Assembly: GCA_016706275.1 (NCBI GenBank)
Contig: JADJJY010000004.1
Coordinates: 1-64,000, forward strand
DNA from: Chloracidobacterium sp.
GTDB taxonomy: Bacteria; Acidobacteriota; Blastocatellia; Pyrinomonadales; Pyrinomonadaceae
Length of the DNA: 64,000 bases
Reading direction: 5' to 3'
A program made the translations under genes and the position numbers. The notes below the pieces were generated by a model, which did no database searches, was not told the DNA's origin, and saw only the letters and a program-made list of their open reading frames with translations. This document shows, piece after piece, positions 11,302 through 21,414 of the stretch; the stretch's first letter is position 1; each line of letters opens with the position of its first letter.

Positions 11302-12268
11302 ACATTTGCAAAAACTAGAATTACCAACCCAAGGCCTCAACACGCTGTTCGGCGTTCAGGATCAAAATATCAAATATCTCGAAACTCTGCTCGATGTCAG
11401 CATCGGTGCGCGGGGCAGCGAGCTGCTGATCGACGGCGACGAACGCGATATCAAGACGGTCGAACAGATCCTGCGGGATTTCAGCGACCTCTTTGCCGAG
11501 GGCAACAGTTTTACCGACAAAGAGCTCCGCGACGCGTTCAAACAGATTGCCGAAGACCGTGCCTACAGTCTCAAAGACCATTTCCTAAAGGCACGTTTCA
11601 ACCCGTCCGGCAAGAAATCGGTCGCACCCAAAACGGCTAATCAGCGTAAATACCTCGACGCGATCGCGGCCAACGATCTTGTATTCGGCATCGGCGTCGC
11701 AGGTACGGGCAAAAGCTTTCTCGCGGTGGCGATGGCGGTAGATGCGTTGATGAAAAAGCAGGTCAGCCGCATCATCCTCACGCGACCGGCGGTCGAGGCC
11801 GGCGAACGGCTCGGCTTTCTTCCCGGTGATCTGCAGGACAAAGTGGACCCGTATCTTCGCCCGCTTTACGACGCTCTGTTTGACCTCGTCGATGGCGAGA
11901 AAGTGACAAAAATGCTCGAGAAACGCATCATCGAGATCGCTCCGCTCGCCTTTATGCGCGGCCGCACGCTTTCGGACGCATTCATCATCCTCGACGAGGC
12001 TCAAAACACCACGAGCGAGCAGATGAAGATGTTCCTCACGCGTATCGGCTTCGGCTCAAAGGCCGTCGTCACCGGCGATAAGACCCAGATCGATCTGCCT
12101 CGCGGGCAAAAAAGCGGCATCAAAGAGGCAGAGCACGTCCTCGCCGATCTCGAAGGCATCGAGTTTGTCTATTTCAACGAAAAAGACGTCGTCCGCCACA
12201 AGCTCGTCCAGATGATCGTCAAAGCCTACGAGGAAAACTCCGAAAACAACGAACCCGGCGACCACTGA
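11288..12268 (+). CDS. phoH: PhoH-family ATPase
   Basis: A 326-residue PhoH-like protein: an N-terminal KH-like segment (about 1-90) and a P-loop ATPase core with Walker A GVAGTGKS (136-143) and Walker [12 protein letters not shown]. PhoH proteins are RNA-linked ATPases, commonly encoded just before ybeY, as here (3-bp gap). The start is uncertain: the best frame extends to a TTG at 11288 inside the end of the toxin gene, and another TTG lies at 11306, with no ATG in the conserved part upstream of the first family motif. The overlap suggests the toxin-antitoxin pair and phoH are read on one transcript. Confidence 0.92.
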   Translation: MSENKHLQKLELPTQGLNTLFGVQDQNIKYLETLLDVSIGARGSELLIDGDERDIKTVEQILRDFSDLFAEGNSFTDKELRDAFKQIAEDRAYSLKDHFLKARFNPSGKKSVAPKTANQRKYLDAIAANDLVFGIGVAGTGKSFLAVAMAVDALMKKQVSRIILTRPAVEAGERLGFLPGDLQDKVDPYLRPLYDALFDLVDGEKVTKMLEKRIIEIAPLAFMRGRTLSDAFIILDEAQNTTSEQMKMFLTRIGFGSKAVVTGDKTQIDLPRGQKSGIKEAEHVLADLEGIEFVYFNEKDVVRHKLVQMIVKAYEENSENNEPGDH

Positions 12269-12271
12269 CCT

Positions 12272-12802
12272 ATGATCGACGTCGTCAATCTACAACGCAA
12301 GATCAAGCTCGATCTCGCCCCCATCCGTGCATTCGTGGCTGATCTCTCGGCCAACGTCGAAGAATCCGCAAACGCCACGTTCACCGTCGCGTTCATCGGC
12401 GACGGCCGCATGAAACAGCTCAACGAACTCTTTCGCAACAAAGCCACCACCACCGACGTCCTCTCATTCCCCCACGAACCCGATGAGTTCAACACTTCCA
12501 ACTCCCCTCCTTACGAAGGAGGGGTGGACGCCGCTTCGGCGGACGGGGTGGTTCTCTCGCTCGATAATGGAGAAACACTGACAACCGACCACCGACAACC
12601 GACAACTATCTTCTTAGGCGATATAGTCATCTCCGCCGAACAGGCGCAGAAACAAGCCGCCGAAAACGATCTATCGCTCGACGCCGAGATCAAACAACTC
12701 ATCCTCCACGGCCTCCTCCACCTCTGCGGCTTTGACCACGAAACCGACAACGGCGAGATGAACACTCGCGAACTGCAATTGCGTGAAGAATTGGGAATTT
12801 AA
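12272..12802 (+). CDS. ybeY: Endoribonuclease YbeY with repeat-derived insertion
   Basis: This 176-residue protein carries the YbeY zinc motif HGLLHLCGFDH (146-156) and the FLGDIVIS strand. YbeY is a single-strand RNA endonuclease acting in 16S rRNA maturation and ribosome quality control. Between TDVLSFPHE and FLGDIVIS lies an extra segment of about 40 residues (74-113). It is encoded by a copy of the double-hairpin repeat (12502-12559) followed by four CGACAAC-type heptamers (12579-12606). The frame stays open through both. Without the insertion the protein would be about 136 residues, near the family's usual size. The insertion sits in a loop that varies in length in this family, so activity may be kept. 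The gene follows phoH directly. Confidence 0.93.
   Translation: MIDVVNLQRKIKLDLAPIRAFVADLSANVEESANATFTVAFIGDGRMKQLNELFRNKATTTDVLSFPHEPDEFNTSNSPPYEGGVDAASADGVVLSLDNGETLTTDHRQPTTIFLGDIVISAEQAQKQAAENDLSLDAEIKQLILHGLLHLCGFDHETDNGEMNTRELQLREELGI
12502..12559 (+). repeat. Double-hairpin repeat, copy 1 (inside ybeY)
   Basis: Hairpin 1 is CCCCTCCTT-ACG-AAGGAGGGG (9-bp perfect stem). Hairpin 2 is CGCCG-CTT-CGGCG, followed by GGGGTGGTTCTCTCG. It matches copies at 45172, 45650 and 45739 (inverted). Here it is translated in frame as part of YbeY. Confidence 0.9.
12579..12606 (-). repeat. Heptamer array inside ybeY
   Basis: Four exact 7-bp units (TGACAAC, CGACCAC, CGACAAC, CGACAAC). It is the reverse complement of the GTTGTCG family at 247-281, and is translated in frame directly after the double-hairpin repeat. 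Confidence 0.85.
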
Positions 12803-12874
12803 CCACAGAAGGACAACGCTAAACACGGGTAAGATCGATTCTAAATCTTTGTTTATCTGTGTTAATCTGTGGTT
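12801..12874. repeat. Imperfect palindrome before zwf
   Basis: AACCACAGA (12801-12809) and TCTGTGGTT (12866-12874) are exact inverted ends of a 74-bp intergenic element. Its left end overlaps the ybeY stop codon. The interior contains further weak complementarity. It resembles the element at 16425-16496 in layout. Confidence 0.6.
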
Positions 12875-12882
12875 TCACTTTT

Positions 12883-14391
<1,509 letters not shown>

Positions 14392-14421
14392 TGAACAGCG
14401 GACATATCTCAAAAACACTTT

Positions 14422-15735
14422 ATGGAACTTGAAATCATCATTGCGGCGGCCATACTCCTCGCTTTGGTTTTCTCGGCGACGGTCGATATGGCGTTCTCGC
14501 ATCTTTCGGATGTTGGACTGCGGCGCCTCGCGTCGGACGAGGAGCTTGCCAATAAAAAAGAATCGGCCAGCTTTCTGCGTGAGATCCTCGAGAACCGTCC
14601 GCGCTTCCGCTTTGCTCTCTCATCGGTGATACAGGTCTTTTTGATCTGCTTTGCGGTGCTGCTGACCGTGATCGTATCCGAGATTATCCCTCCAAAATTC
14701 AGATTATTGGCCGCCGCTCTCGCCATCAGCATCAGCGCGACCGTTCTTGTCCGGCAGATCATACCGCGACTTTTTGTCCGTAATAATACCGAGAAAAAGC
14801 TGCTCTTTCTGCTGCCGGCGATCCGCCCGATTTACGCACTCGTCTCGTTCTTTGTCGATCCGATCGCCAACCGCAAACGTGCTAAAGCCCTGCAAAGACT
14901 CGAAACCACGCTCGCACCCGACAGCTCCGAAGACCGTGCCGACGACAACGCCGAAGACTTTCAGGCGCTGATGGAGGTCGGCGAGGCCGAGGGCATTATC
15001 GAAGAAGATGAACGCGAGCTGATCGAGACGATGATCGATTTTGGCGACACGCTCGCCGGCGAGATCATGACACCCCGCACCGGGATTGTCGGCATCGCGG
15101 TGGGCACCTCGATCAAAGAGGCCCGCGATGTCATCATCGAAGAAAAATATTCGCGTCTGCCCGTCTATCGCGACACTATCGACAATGTCGAAGGCATGAT
15201 CTACGTCCGCGACCTGCTCGCGGCACTCGCGACCGGACAAAAGGAAAATGCCGTCGAGACCATCATGCGTGACGCGTTTTTTGTCCCCGAGACCAAAACG
15301 GCCGCCGATCTGCTCAAATCGATGCAGCAAAATCACATCCAGATCGCCGTCGTTATCGACGAATACGGCGGCGTCGCCGGCCTCGTCACCGTCGAAGACA
15401 TCATCGAAGAGATCGTCGGCGAGATCGAGGACGAGGACACCGAACAGGAAGAGGTCATCGAGATCATCGAGGGCACCGACGGTTATTACGACGTACTCGG
15501 ATCGACCGAGATCGATAAGGTCGAACGTATTTTCGACATCGAACTCGAAGACGACGAATACACAACCATCGCGGGCCTTGTCACCAGTGAAGCCGGCTAC
15601 GTTCCCAAAGTAGGCGACAAACTCGACCTAAAAGGCCTCGCCATCGAAATACTGCAGGCAGACGAAAAACGCATCACGCTCCTCCGCCTGAGAAAAGCCG
15701 ACCCGCCCGAAACAGACGAAGATGCGGACGATTAA
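14422..15735 (+). CDS. CNNM/CorC-type transporter (DUF21 and CBS domains)
   Basis: A 437-residue membrane protein of the HlyC/CorC (CNNM) family: N-terminal DUF21 transmembrane domain (about 1-150), a CBS pair (about 210-330, with GEIMTPRTGI and the VVIDEYGGVAGLVTVEDIIEE motif) and a C-terminal CorC_HlyC domain (about 345-430). Family members are linked to Mg2+/Co2+ transport or resistance, and the CBS pair binds adenine nucleotides. It starts 30 bp after zwf. The old label of hemolysin rests on homology only. Confidence 0.9.
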   Translation: MELEIIIAAAILLALVFSATVDMAFSHLSDVGLRRLASDEELANKKESASFLREILENRPRFRFALSSVIQVFLICFAVLLTVIVSEIIPPKFRLLAAALAISISATVLVRQIIPRLFVRNNTEKKLLFLLPAIRPIYALVSFFVDPIANRKRAKALQRLETTLAPDSSEDRADDNAEDFQALMEVGEAEGIIEEDERELIETMIDFGDTLAGEIMTPRTGIVGIAVGTSIKEARDVIIEEKYSRLPVYRDTIDNVEGMIYVRDLLAALATGQKENAVETIMRDAFFVPETKTAADLLKSMQQNHIQIAVVIDEYGGVAGLVTVEDIIEEIVGEIEDEDTEQEEVIEIIEGTDGYYDVLGSTEIDKVERIFDIELEDDEYTTIAGLVTSEAGYVPKVGDKLDLKGLAIEILQADEKRITLLRLRKADPPETDEDADD

Positions 15736-15780
15736 AATACAGTTTGGGTTATGATCTTGGATAACGACGGAGGTAATATT

Positions 15781-16416
15781 ATGGCAATACGATTAGGCGA
15801 CGAGGCACCGGATTTCACGGCGGAGACGACGCAGGGGACGATAAATTTTCACGAATGGCTGGGCGACAGTTGGGGCGTGCTGTTTTCGCATCCGAAGGAT
15901 TACACGCCGGTCTGTACGACCGAGCTGGGAATGGCGGCGAGACTCAAGCCGGAGTTTGACAAGCGAAACGTCAAGGTCATCGGACTGAGTGTCGATCCGC
16001 TGGAATCGCATATCGGTTGGGAAAAAGACATCGAGGAAACCCAAGGAACCGCCGTTAATTTCCCGATGATCGCCGACAGCGATAGGAAGGTCGCCGATCT
16101 ATACGACATGATCCACCCGAACGCCAGCGACACTTTTACGGTACGCTCGGTGTTTGTGATAGGGCCCGACAAAAAGGTAAAACTGACGCTGACCTATCCG
16201 GCTTCGACCGGACGGAACTTTGCGGAACTGCTGCGTGTGATCGATTCCCTGCAGCTAACCGCCAACTACTCCGTCGCCACACCCGTAAACTGGCAGGACG
16301 GCGAAGATTGCATCATCGTTCCTGCAGTTTCAAACGAAGACGCGAAGGAAAAATTCCCGAAGGGATGGAACGAGATCAAACCATACTTACGCGTGACGCC
16401 GCAGCCGAATAAATAA
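15781..16416 (+). CDS. Peroxiredoxin (Prx6/1-Cys type)
   Basis: This 211-residue thiol peroxidase has the peroxidatic Cys45 in DYTPVCTTE. Its long C-terminal part with PASTGRNFAE and DCIIVPAV is typical of the Prx6/AhpC-TSA group. It reduces hydrogen peroxide and organic hydroperoxides. The ATG at 15781 has a good GGAGG ribosome site; an upstream in-frame start at 15751 is less likely. It is read in the same direction as the CorC-type gene, 45 bp after it. The cytoplasmic reductant is unknown; with bshC nearby, bacillithiol is one possibility (inference). Confidence 0.93.
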   Translation: MAIRLGDEAPDFTAETTQGTINFHEWLGDSWGVLFSHPKDYTPVCTTELGMAARLKPEFDKRNVKVIGLSVDPLESHIGWEKDIEETQGTAVNFPMIADSDRKVADLYDMIHPNASDTFTVRSVFVIGPDKKVKLTLTYPASTGRNFAELLRVIDSLQLTANYSVATPVNWQDGEDCIIVPAVSNEDAKEKFPKGWNEIKPYLRVTPQPNK

Positions 16417-16424
16417 GAGATATT

Positions 16425-16496
16425 AACCGCTAAACACGCGAAAAAAGCGAAAGGTAAGAGCTTCCTGATTTTGCTGGTTTCGCGTTTTTGGCGGTT
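16425..16496. repeat. 72-bp imperfect palindrome
   Basis: The outer 19 bases, AACCGCTAAACACGCGAAA (16425-16443) and their near complement (16478-16496), match at 16 of 19 positions around a 34-base centre. It ends ten bases before the start of the biotin-carrier gene. It is probably a small non-autonomous intergenic repeat. Confidence 0.65.
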
Positions 16497-16506
16497 GAAA
16501 GAGTAT

Positions 16507-16998
16507 ATGAAACTTCAAGCAAAGATCAACGGCGAGAAACTCGATATCGAGATCGTCGAGCAGGACGGGAAAACCAGAGCGGTCGTTGGCGGGCGCGAAT
16601 ACAAGCTTGAGATATCGCAGCCCGAGCCTGGCATTTTTGCTCTGCGAAACGGCCAAAAGATGACCGAGGCTTTTGTTTCGCCGGACGGCAAGCAAGTCGT
16701 CGTCGGCGGGAATGAGTTCGAAGTGGAGATCGCCGACCCGAAACGGCTCAGGAGTGTGGGATCAGAATCAGAATACGTCGACGGGGTTGCCGAGATCAAA
16801 ACAGCAATGCCGGGCAAGGTTGTCCGGATCCTTGTTAAGGTCGGTGCCGCGGTCGAAAAAGGCGACGGGGTCATCGTCGTCGAGGCAATGAAAATGCAAA
16901 ACGAAATGAGATCCCCTAAAACCGGCACCGTCACCAAGATAAATGCCTCCGAGGGCGACACCGTCAACGCCGGCGATGTCCTCGCCGTTATCGAATAA
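16507..16998 (+). CDS. Biotin carboxyl carrier-type protein
   Basis: This 163-residue protein ends in a biotinyl domain (about 92-163) with the biotinylation motif EAMKM, Lys129. The N-terminal part resembles the BT-type region of acyl-CoA carboxylase alpha chains. It probably carries the carboxyl group for an acetyl- or propionyl-CoA carboxylase whose other subunits are not in the window. The ATG at 16507 starts the conserved part; the in-frame TTG at 16471 lies within the palindrome. The stop codon directly abuts that of the convergent PIG-L gene (16999), with no terminator between. Confidence 0.9.
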   Translation: MKLQAKINGEKLDIEIVEQDGKTRAVVGGREYKLEISQPEPGIFALRNGQKMTEAFVSPDGKQVVVGGNEFEVEIADPKRLRSVGSESEYVDGVAEIKTAMPGKVVRILVKVGAAVEKGDGVIVVEAMKMQNEMRSPKTGTVTKINASEGDTVNAGDVLAVIE

Positions 16999-19599
16999 CT
17001 ATTTCCCTCGCGGCATACTCAGCATATTTGCAAATAGCCTATATGCTCCCGGCACTCCCGCCGGCAATTGGCGAAACATCGAATAACTGCAATATATCCA
17101 ATTCCCTTTCCCGATTTTTGCTATCACCAATCCGCCCTTGTTTTCTTGCTCACCCGCGTCATGCGATTCGAGCAGCGGCGTGTATTTCTGGTCAAACGTA
17201 CCGAAGCTATAGGCGTTCCGCTCCTGCACCCAACCGGCGAAATCCGCGTCGGTGATCTTGTTTGGAAAATTGAAGGCCGGATCCGCAGGTTGTAAGATCG
17301 TTACTTTTGCGTTCTCATCGACGACGCGAATATTTCCGTTCACCGGAAAGGGCAATATCTGCTCCAAACCTGCACGTTGATATTGCACGATCAAATGCCC
17401 GCCGTTCTTTACATAGTCGAGCAGACGTTGATTATTCGCGACGAAATCGGGCCGCGTTTCCGTTGCGCGAATGCCGACGATGATGGTGTCAAATTTCGAC
17501 AGATCGCCAGACGCAAGGTCCTTTTCCTCGAGCATTGTGACATCGACGCCCATTTTCTTGACCGAATCCGCAACCTCGTCGCCGCTGCCCATGACGTAGC
17601 CGACCTTTACGGGTGCGACCTTGAGATCGAGCACCTCGACCTTAGTCTCGGCACGCGTGTAAAAGCGGTGCGTCTGGATGTGCGGATAGGCGATCGTATT
17701 CATCGTCTGCATTGCTAGGCCCTCGCCGACCGACGCATTTGCAAAGATGTTGTAGCTTCCGGGCTTTGTCTTTGCGGGAATCGTGATCTCAAATGCAACG
17801 CTTATCTGTTCACCTTTTTTCTTTAGGTCGAACGTCCGGTTCGCGGCAGTCACTTTCCATTCGTCAGGCGTGTTGATGTTCAGCCCTGCGACGCCCGCGA
17901 TCGCTTTGGCCGAATTGTTCGTAATGCCCACGGTCAAAGTTCGTGTCTGTGGTTTGTTGCTCTGCGGCACAACGAGCAGCTTATGGTCGACGCTGACGGA
18001 AAGAGCCGGGACCACGTTCAGATCACGCCGTATCTCGCCTCTCGTGGAATCGGCGTAGCGGAATTGAATTGGGCGTTCGAAAGATATGTCAGTACCGTCG
18101 ATATCGACCGTTACCTTCGCCGTGATATCCGCTGGAGAAAATGGCTGATTCTGATCTTCATTAGCGGCCCATCGAAACAAGTCGCCGTCTCGCAGGTCCT
18201 CGAGCCAATACGGCTGTGTTGGCCTCGCGTCAGCGGGCACTTTGACATTGAAATATGCAGACTGGTTTGCCGCTTCACGCCGGCTAAAACCTTGTGTAGT
18301 TTCCTTCGGAGCTTCTGCGTTAGTCACTGCCCATCCGACCGGTTTCCTGAGCGAAACGTCTTTTATCGTGATTGCCGCTGACTTCGGAAAGAACACATTC
18401 ACCGTCGAAAAAATGCTCTCGCCGGGAACGACCGTCTCACGATCAGCCGGTACGTCGATCTGGATCCCCGCTGCATTCGCAATTAAAGCGGCAAGATTTG
18501 CCTCAACTACGCGGAACATTGTCTTGGTCCGTGGTTGGCGGGTTGACCACTCGCACTCGACAGCAAGTTTGTAAGCCGCGACAAGATCGGAAAGCATCGC
18601 TGATTTGCCCAATGGCTGATATTTCGCCGTTACCGCTTCGATCTTTGCCTGTAATTCAACAGCCTTCTTTTTGACCGGGTCCTCGGAATTGTCTGTGATC
18701 GCGGGAATTCCCGCTATCGAAATATCAATCCCGCTGAACGGCGACAACTCCGGTGCATTTCCGGTCACGGAGTTTTCCTTAAGATTCAACCCTGAGAATA
18801 GATCACCCTTGAGTTCGAGACGGCCTTCGCCCTGGGATTTGTGCTGGCTGCGGCCTTCCATGGCTATTTCGAAATATGAGCGCCCTAGGGCAGCATCGTA
18901 CGCACCGGTGTTTAGCCTGAGCGTTGCGGTCGAACCTGCGGAAAATCCTTGTCCGGCGTAAAATTTCAAGACTTTCCACGGTTCCCCCGACTGCGTGCAT
19001 TGCTGCGGATCGGCGGCGGCTTTGACGGCCAGCGGAGAGATGAATCCGGCATACTGATGTTGTCCATGACCATCGGCGGATGTGCCGGAAAATCGCGAAA
19101 TGACAACGAGCGGACGAAACGAGCGTATCGCACGAACAACGTCGCACAAAATGACGTCCTGCGGCCATTTGGACTTTGCCTCATCGAGAGTCTTAGAAAA
19201 TCCATAGTCGAACGCTCGAGCAAAATACTGTTCTGCACCGTCAAGCCGTCTTGCTTGCAGCAATTCCTCGGTACGGATAACACCAAGAGATTCAAATAGT
19301 TCAGGCCCGATAATATTCTGCCCGCCGTCGCCGCGTGTCAGTGAAAGATACGCTGTGCGGGCATTCTCGCCGCGAGCGAGGTACGCGATCAGAGCCGAAT
19401 CTTCGTCATCAGGATGAGCTCCGATCATCATCACGCTGGCTGTAGTATTGAGGCGTTTTAAGAGTTGGGCAAGGCCGATCGCTCCGTAATCATTTACAGG
19501 ACGGACCTGAGCCTGCGTATGCACGGGCAAAAGCAATTGAGAAAGCACGGCAACCACTAAGGCCGTTCTCAAAGCGTTTATCGTAATTCTTATTCTCAT
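16999..19599 (-). CDS. Secreted PIG-L (LmbE-like) deacetylase
   Basis: An 866-residue exported protein with a signal peptide (about 8-31) and a PIG-L domain bearing the zinc motif AHPDDE (61-66) and a GHGQHQ histidine motif (about 175). The family removes N-acetyl groups from GlcNAc-type substrates. The long C-terminal part includes NEW3-like beta domains (about 530-620) and a Rossmann-like ThuA/GATase-type region (about 670-860). It is the last gene of a unit with bshC, mutL, a small membrane protein and a Na+/solute symporter, and its ATG overlaps the symporter stop (ATGA). It is too large and exported to be the bacillithiol deacetylase BshB. The substrate is probably an extracytoplasmic amino sugar (inference). 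Confidence 0.85.
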   Translation of the reverse strand: MRIRITINALRTALVVAVLSQLLLPVHTQAQVRPVNDYGAIGLAQLLKRLNTTASVMMIGAHPDDEDSALIAYLARGENARTAYLSLTRGDGGQNIIGPELFESLGVIRTEELLQARRLDGAEQYFARAFDYGFSKTLDEAKSKWPQDVILCDVVRAIRSFRPLVVISRFSGTSADGHGQHQYAGFISPLAVKAAADPQQCTQSGEPWKVLKFYAGQGFSAGSTATLRLNTGAYDAALGRSYFEIAMEGRSQHKSQGEGRLELKGDLFSGLNLKENSVTGNAPELSPFSGIDISIAGIPAITDNSEDPVKKKAVELQAKIEAVTAKYQPLGKSAMLSDLVAAYKLAVECEWSTRQPRTKTMFRVVEANLAALIANAAGIQIDVPADRETVVPGESIFSTVNVFFPKSAAITIKDVSLRKPVGWAVTNAEAPKETTQGFSRREAANQSAYFNVKVPADARPTQPYWLEDLRDGDLFRWAANEDQNQPFSPADITAKVTVDIDGTDISFERPIQFRYADSTRGEIRRDLNVVPALSVSVDHKLLVVPQSNKPQTRTLTVGITNNSAKAIAGVAGLNINTPDEWKVTAANRTFDLKKKGEQISVAFEITIPAKTKPGSYNIFANASVGEGLAMQTMNTIAYPHIQTHRFYTRAETKVEVLDLKVAPVKVGYVMGSGDEVADSVKKMGVDVTMLEEKDLASGDLSKFDTIIVGIRATETRPDFVANNQRLLDYVKNGGHLIVQYQRAGLEQILPFPVNGNIRVVDENAKVTILQPADPAFNFPNKITDADFAGWVQERNAYSFGTFDQKYTPLLESHDAGEQENKGGLVIAKIGKGNWIYCSYSMFRQLPAGVPGAYRLFANMLSMPRGK

Positions 19600-21278
19600 A
19601 TTAAGGTCTCGACGCTCTCATCGGACTTTGGATCGTTGCGAACCGTCAAACTAATTAGATAGCCAAAGAATACCGTAACAATGCACCCGATCACGTTGAA
19701 CCAAAGAAACTCGATATCGGTTAATAAACTCGCTATCCAGACTGAGGCAATACCACAAAGCAAGCCAAAAAAAGCTCCGCGCGCCCTTGCACGTTTTACG
19801 ACAAAGGCCAATACAAAAACGCCCAGTAGCGAGCCGTAAAAGAAAGACCCAAATTTGTTTACGACCTCAATGAGCGAACCCAAATTGGTTGCAAACAACG
19901 CCACTATGCAGGCAAATACTCCCCAAATAAACGTCGTCGCACGCCCGACCATGACGTAGTGTTTGTCTGTGGCCTCGGGTTTGTATAAACGCCGGTAAAA
20001 ATCAATCGTCGTCGCTGTCGCAAGAGAATTAAGCTCGGCCGAGATCGACGACATTGCGGCTGCAAAGATCGCGGCGATCAACAGTCCGATCACTCCGATG
20101 GGCATATTTTCGAGAATGAATGTCGGGAATACATAATTGACGTCGTTAAAAGTAGGATTGCTCGTCTGCCGGACAAATGCGACGGCTTCCTTGCGGCTTT
20201 CATTAAAACGTTTGTCTGCGTCGATGTAACTCTGCCTGGCACTTTCGCCACCGGACGAAAAATTGATCGCCGCGTCGCGCCTCGTTGCATGGGCGGCATC
20301 ATATCGGGTTTGAATGTCACGAAATCCCTCGGTCTGCTGTGCCTTGGCCACCTCTGCCCGATTGAAAACGATGGGCGGTGCGGAAAACTGGTAGAAGATG
20401 AACACCATGATCCCGATCAGCAAAATGCCGAATTGCATTGGTATCTTTAAGAAAGCACTCATCAACAGGGATGTCCGCCCCTCGGCAACGGATTTAGCTG
20501 TTAAGAACCGCTGTACCTGGCTTTGATCGCAGCCAAAATAGCCGAGCATCAGGAATAATCCTCCTATCAAACCCGACCAAATTGTATATTTTTCTTTGAG
20601 GTCGAAGGTTGTATCGACCATGTTCAGTTTCCCGAGACTTCCTGCAAGGTGCAGCCCGTCGCCGAGCGAAACGCCAGTCGGAAAGCTCCACAATATAACC
20701 ACAAAACAGACGCCGAGTCCAAAAAAGATAACGATCATCTGCTTTACATCCGTCCATGTAACAGCCTGTACTCCGCCAAAAACGGTGTAGACGGTCGTCG
20801 AAAGTCCGATCGCAAAGATCGTCGCTGTGAGATTCCACCCAAAGACGATCGAGAGGACAATAGATGGAGCTGAGATGATCGTCCCAACACCTAGTCCACG
20901 CGAAATAAGAAAAAAGAAACTTGTGAGGATGCGGACCTTTACGTCAAAGCGTTTTTCGAGATATTCATACGCCGTAAAAACGTTAGCTCGGTGAAAAAAC
21001 GGCACGACCGTCACGCAAAGGATTATCATCGCCAGCGGCAAACCGTAGTAAAACTGGATGAACCGCATCCCGTCGCTATACGCCTGTCCTGTAGTACCAA
21101 CCAGCGTTATTGCGGATAGTTGGGTCGCCATTACGGACAGACCGACTGCCCACCACGGCAGCCCACGATCGGCCAAGAAATAGCCCTCTTTGGTGCCGGT
21201 GTGCTTGGTCATGCGAATACCGTCCCAGACGACATAGACCAGATACGCTACCACAATTGCCCAATCTAGTGATCTCAT
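19596..21278 (-). CDS. Sodium:solute symporter (SSS family)
   Basis: This 560-residue membrane protein has about 13 predicted hydrophobic helices and SSS-family features: N-terminal [17 protein letters not shown], a [12 protein letters not shown] helix and a [14 protein letters not shown] motif. It carries an unusual hydrophilic, charged loop (about residues 310-380) between helices. It takes up an unknown solute with Na+. It starts 3 bp after a 42-residue membrane protein and overlaps the next gene, a secreted PIG-L deacetylase, by 4 bp, so the deacetylase may supply its substrate (inference). Confidence 0.9.
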   Translation of the reverse strand: MRSLDWAIVVAYLVYVVWDGIRMTKHTGTKEGYFLADRGLPWWAVGLSVMATQLSAITLVGTTGQAYSDGMRFIQFYYGLPLAMIILCVTVVPFFHRANVFTAYEYLEKRFDVKVRILTSFFFLISRGLGVGTIISAPSIVLSIVFGWNLTATIFAIGLSTTVYTVFGGVQAVTWTDVKQMIVIFFGLGVCFVVILWSFPTGVSLGDGLHLAGSLGKLNMVDTTFDLKEKYTIWSGLIGGLFLMLGYFGCDQSQVQRFLTAKSVAEGRTSLLMSAFLKIPMQFGILLIGIMVFIFYQFSAPPIVFNRAEVAKAQQTEGFRDIQTRYDAAHATRRDAAINFSSGGESARQSYIDADKRFNESRKEAVAFVRQTSNPTFNDVNYVFPTFILENMPIGVIGLLIAAIFAAAMSSISAELNSLATATTIDFYRRLYKPEATDKHYVMVGRATTFIWGVFACIVALFATNLGSLIEVVNKFGSFFYGSLLGVFVLAFVVKRARARGAFFGLLCGIASVWIASLLTDIEFLWFNVIGCIVTVFFGYLISLTVRNDPKSDESVETLI

Positions 21279-21281
21279 TTC

Positions 21282-21410
21282 TTATCGGAAATAGCGCCCA
21301 AACGCCCAGAGCGCGGCTATCACAATGACCGTTGTTATCACGACCGCGACGTATATCTTTCTCCAAAATTGATCCGGCATTTCCGGACTCGGCCCCTTGC
21401 CTTCGCTCAT
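21282..21410 (-). CDS. 42-residue single-pass membrane protein
   Basis: The short frame encodes a hydrophilic start (MSEGKGPSPEMPDQFWRK) and one hydrophobic helix (about residues 20-37), ending GRYFR. The start is 4 bp after the mutL stop, with an AGGACG ribosome site inside the end of mutL, and its stop lies 3 bp before the symporter start. Tight packing on both sides argues it is a real gene, probably a small partner of the symporter. No family recognised. Confidence 0.75.
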   Translation of the reverse strand: MSEGKGPSPEMPDQFWRKIYVAVVITTVIVIAALWAFGRYFR

Positions 21411-21414
21411 TTGT

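Noticed and set aside
16999..19599. PIG-L gene as the bacillithiol deacetylase BshB
   Set aside because: It has a signal peptide and 866 residues, while BshB is a cytoplasmic protein of about 230 residues.
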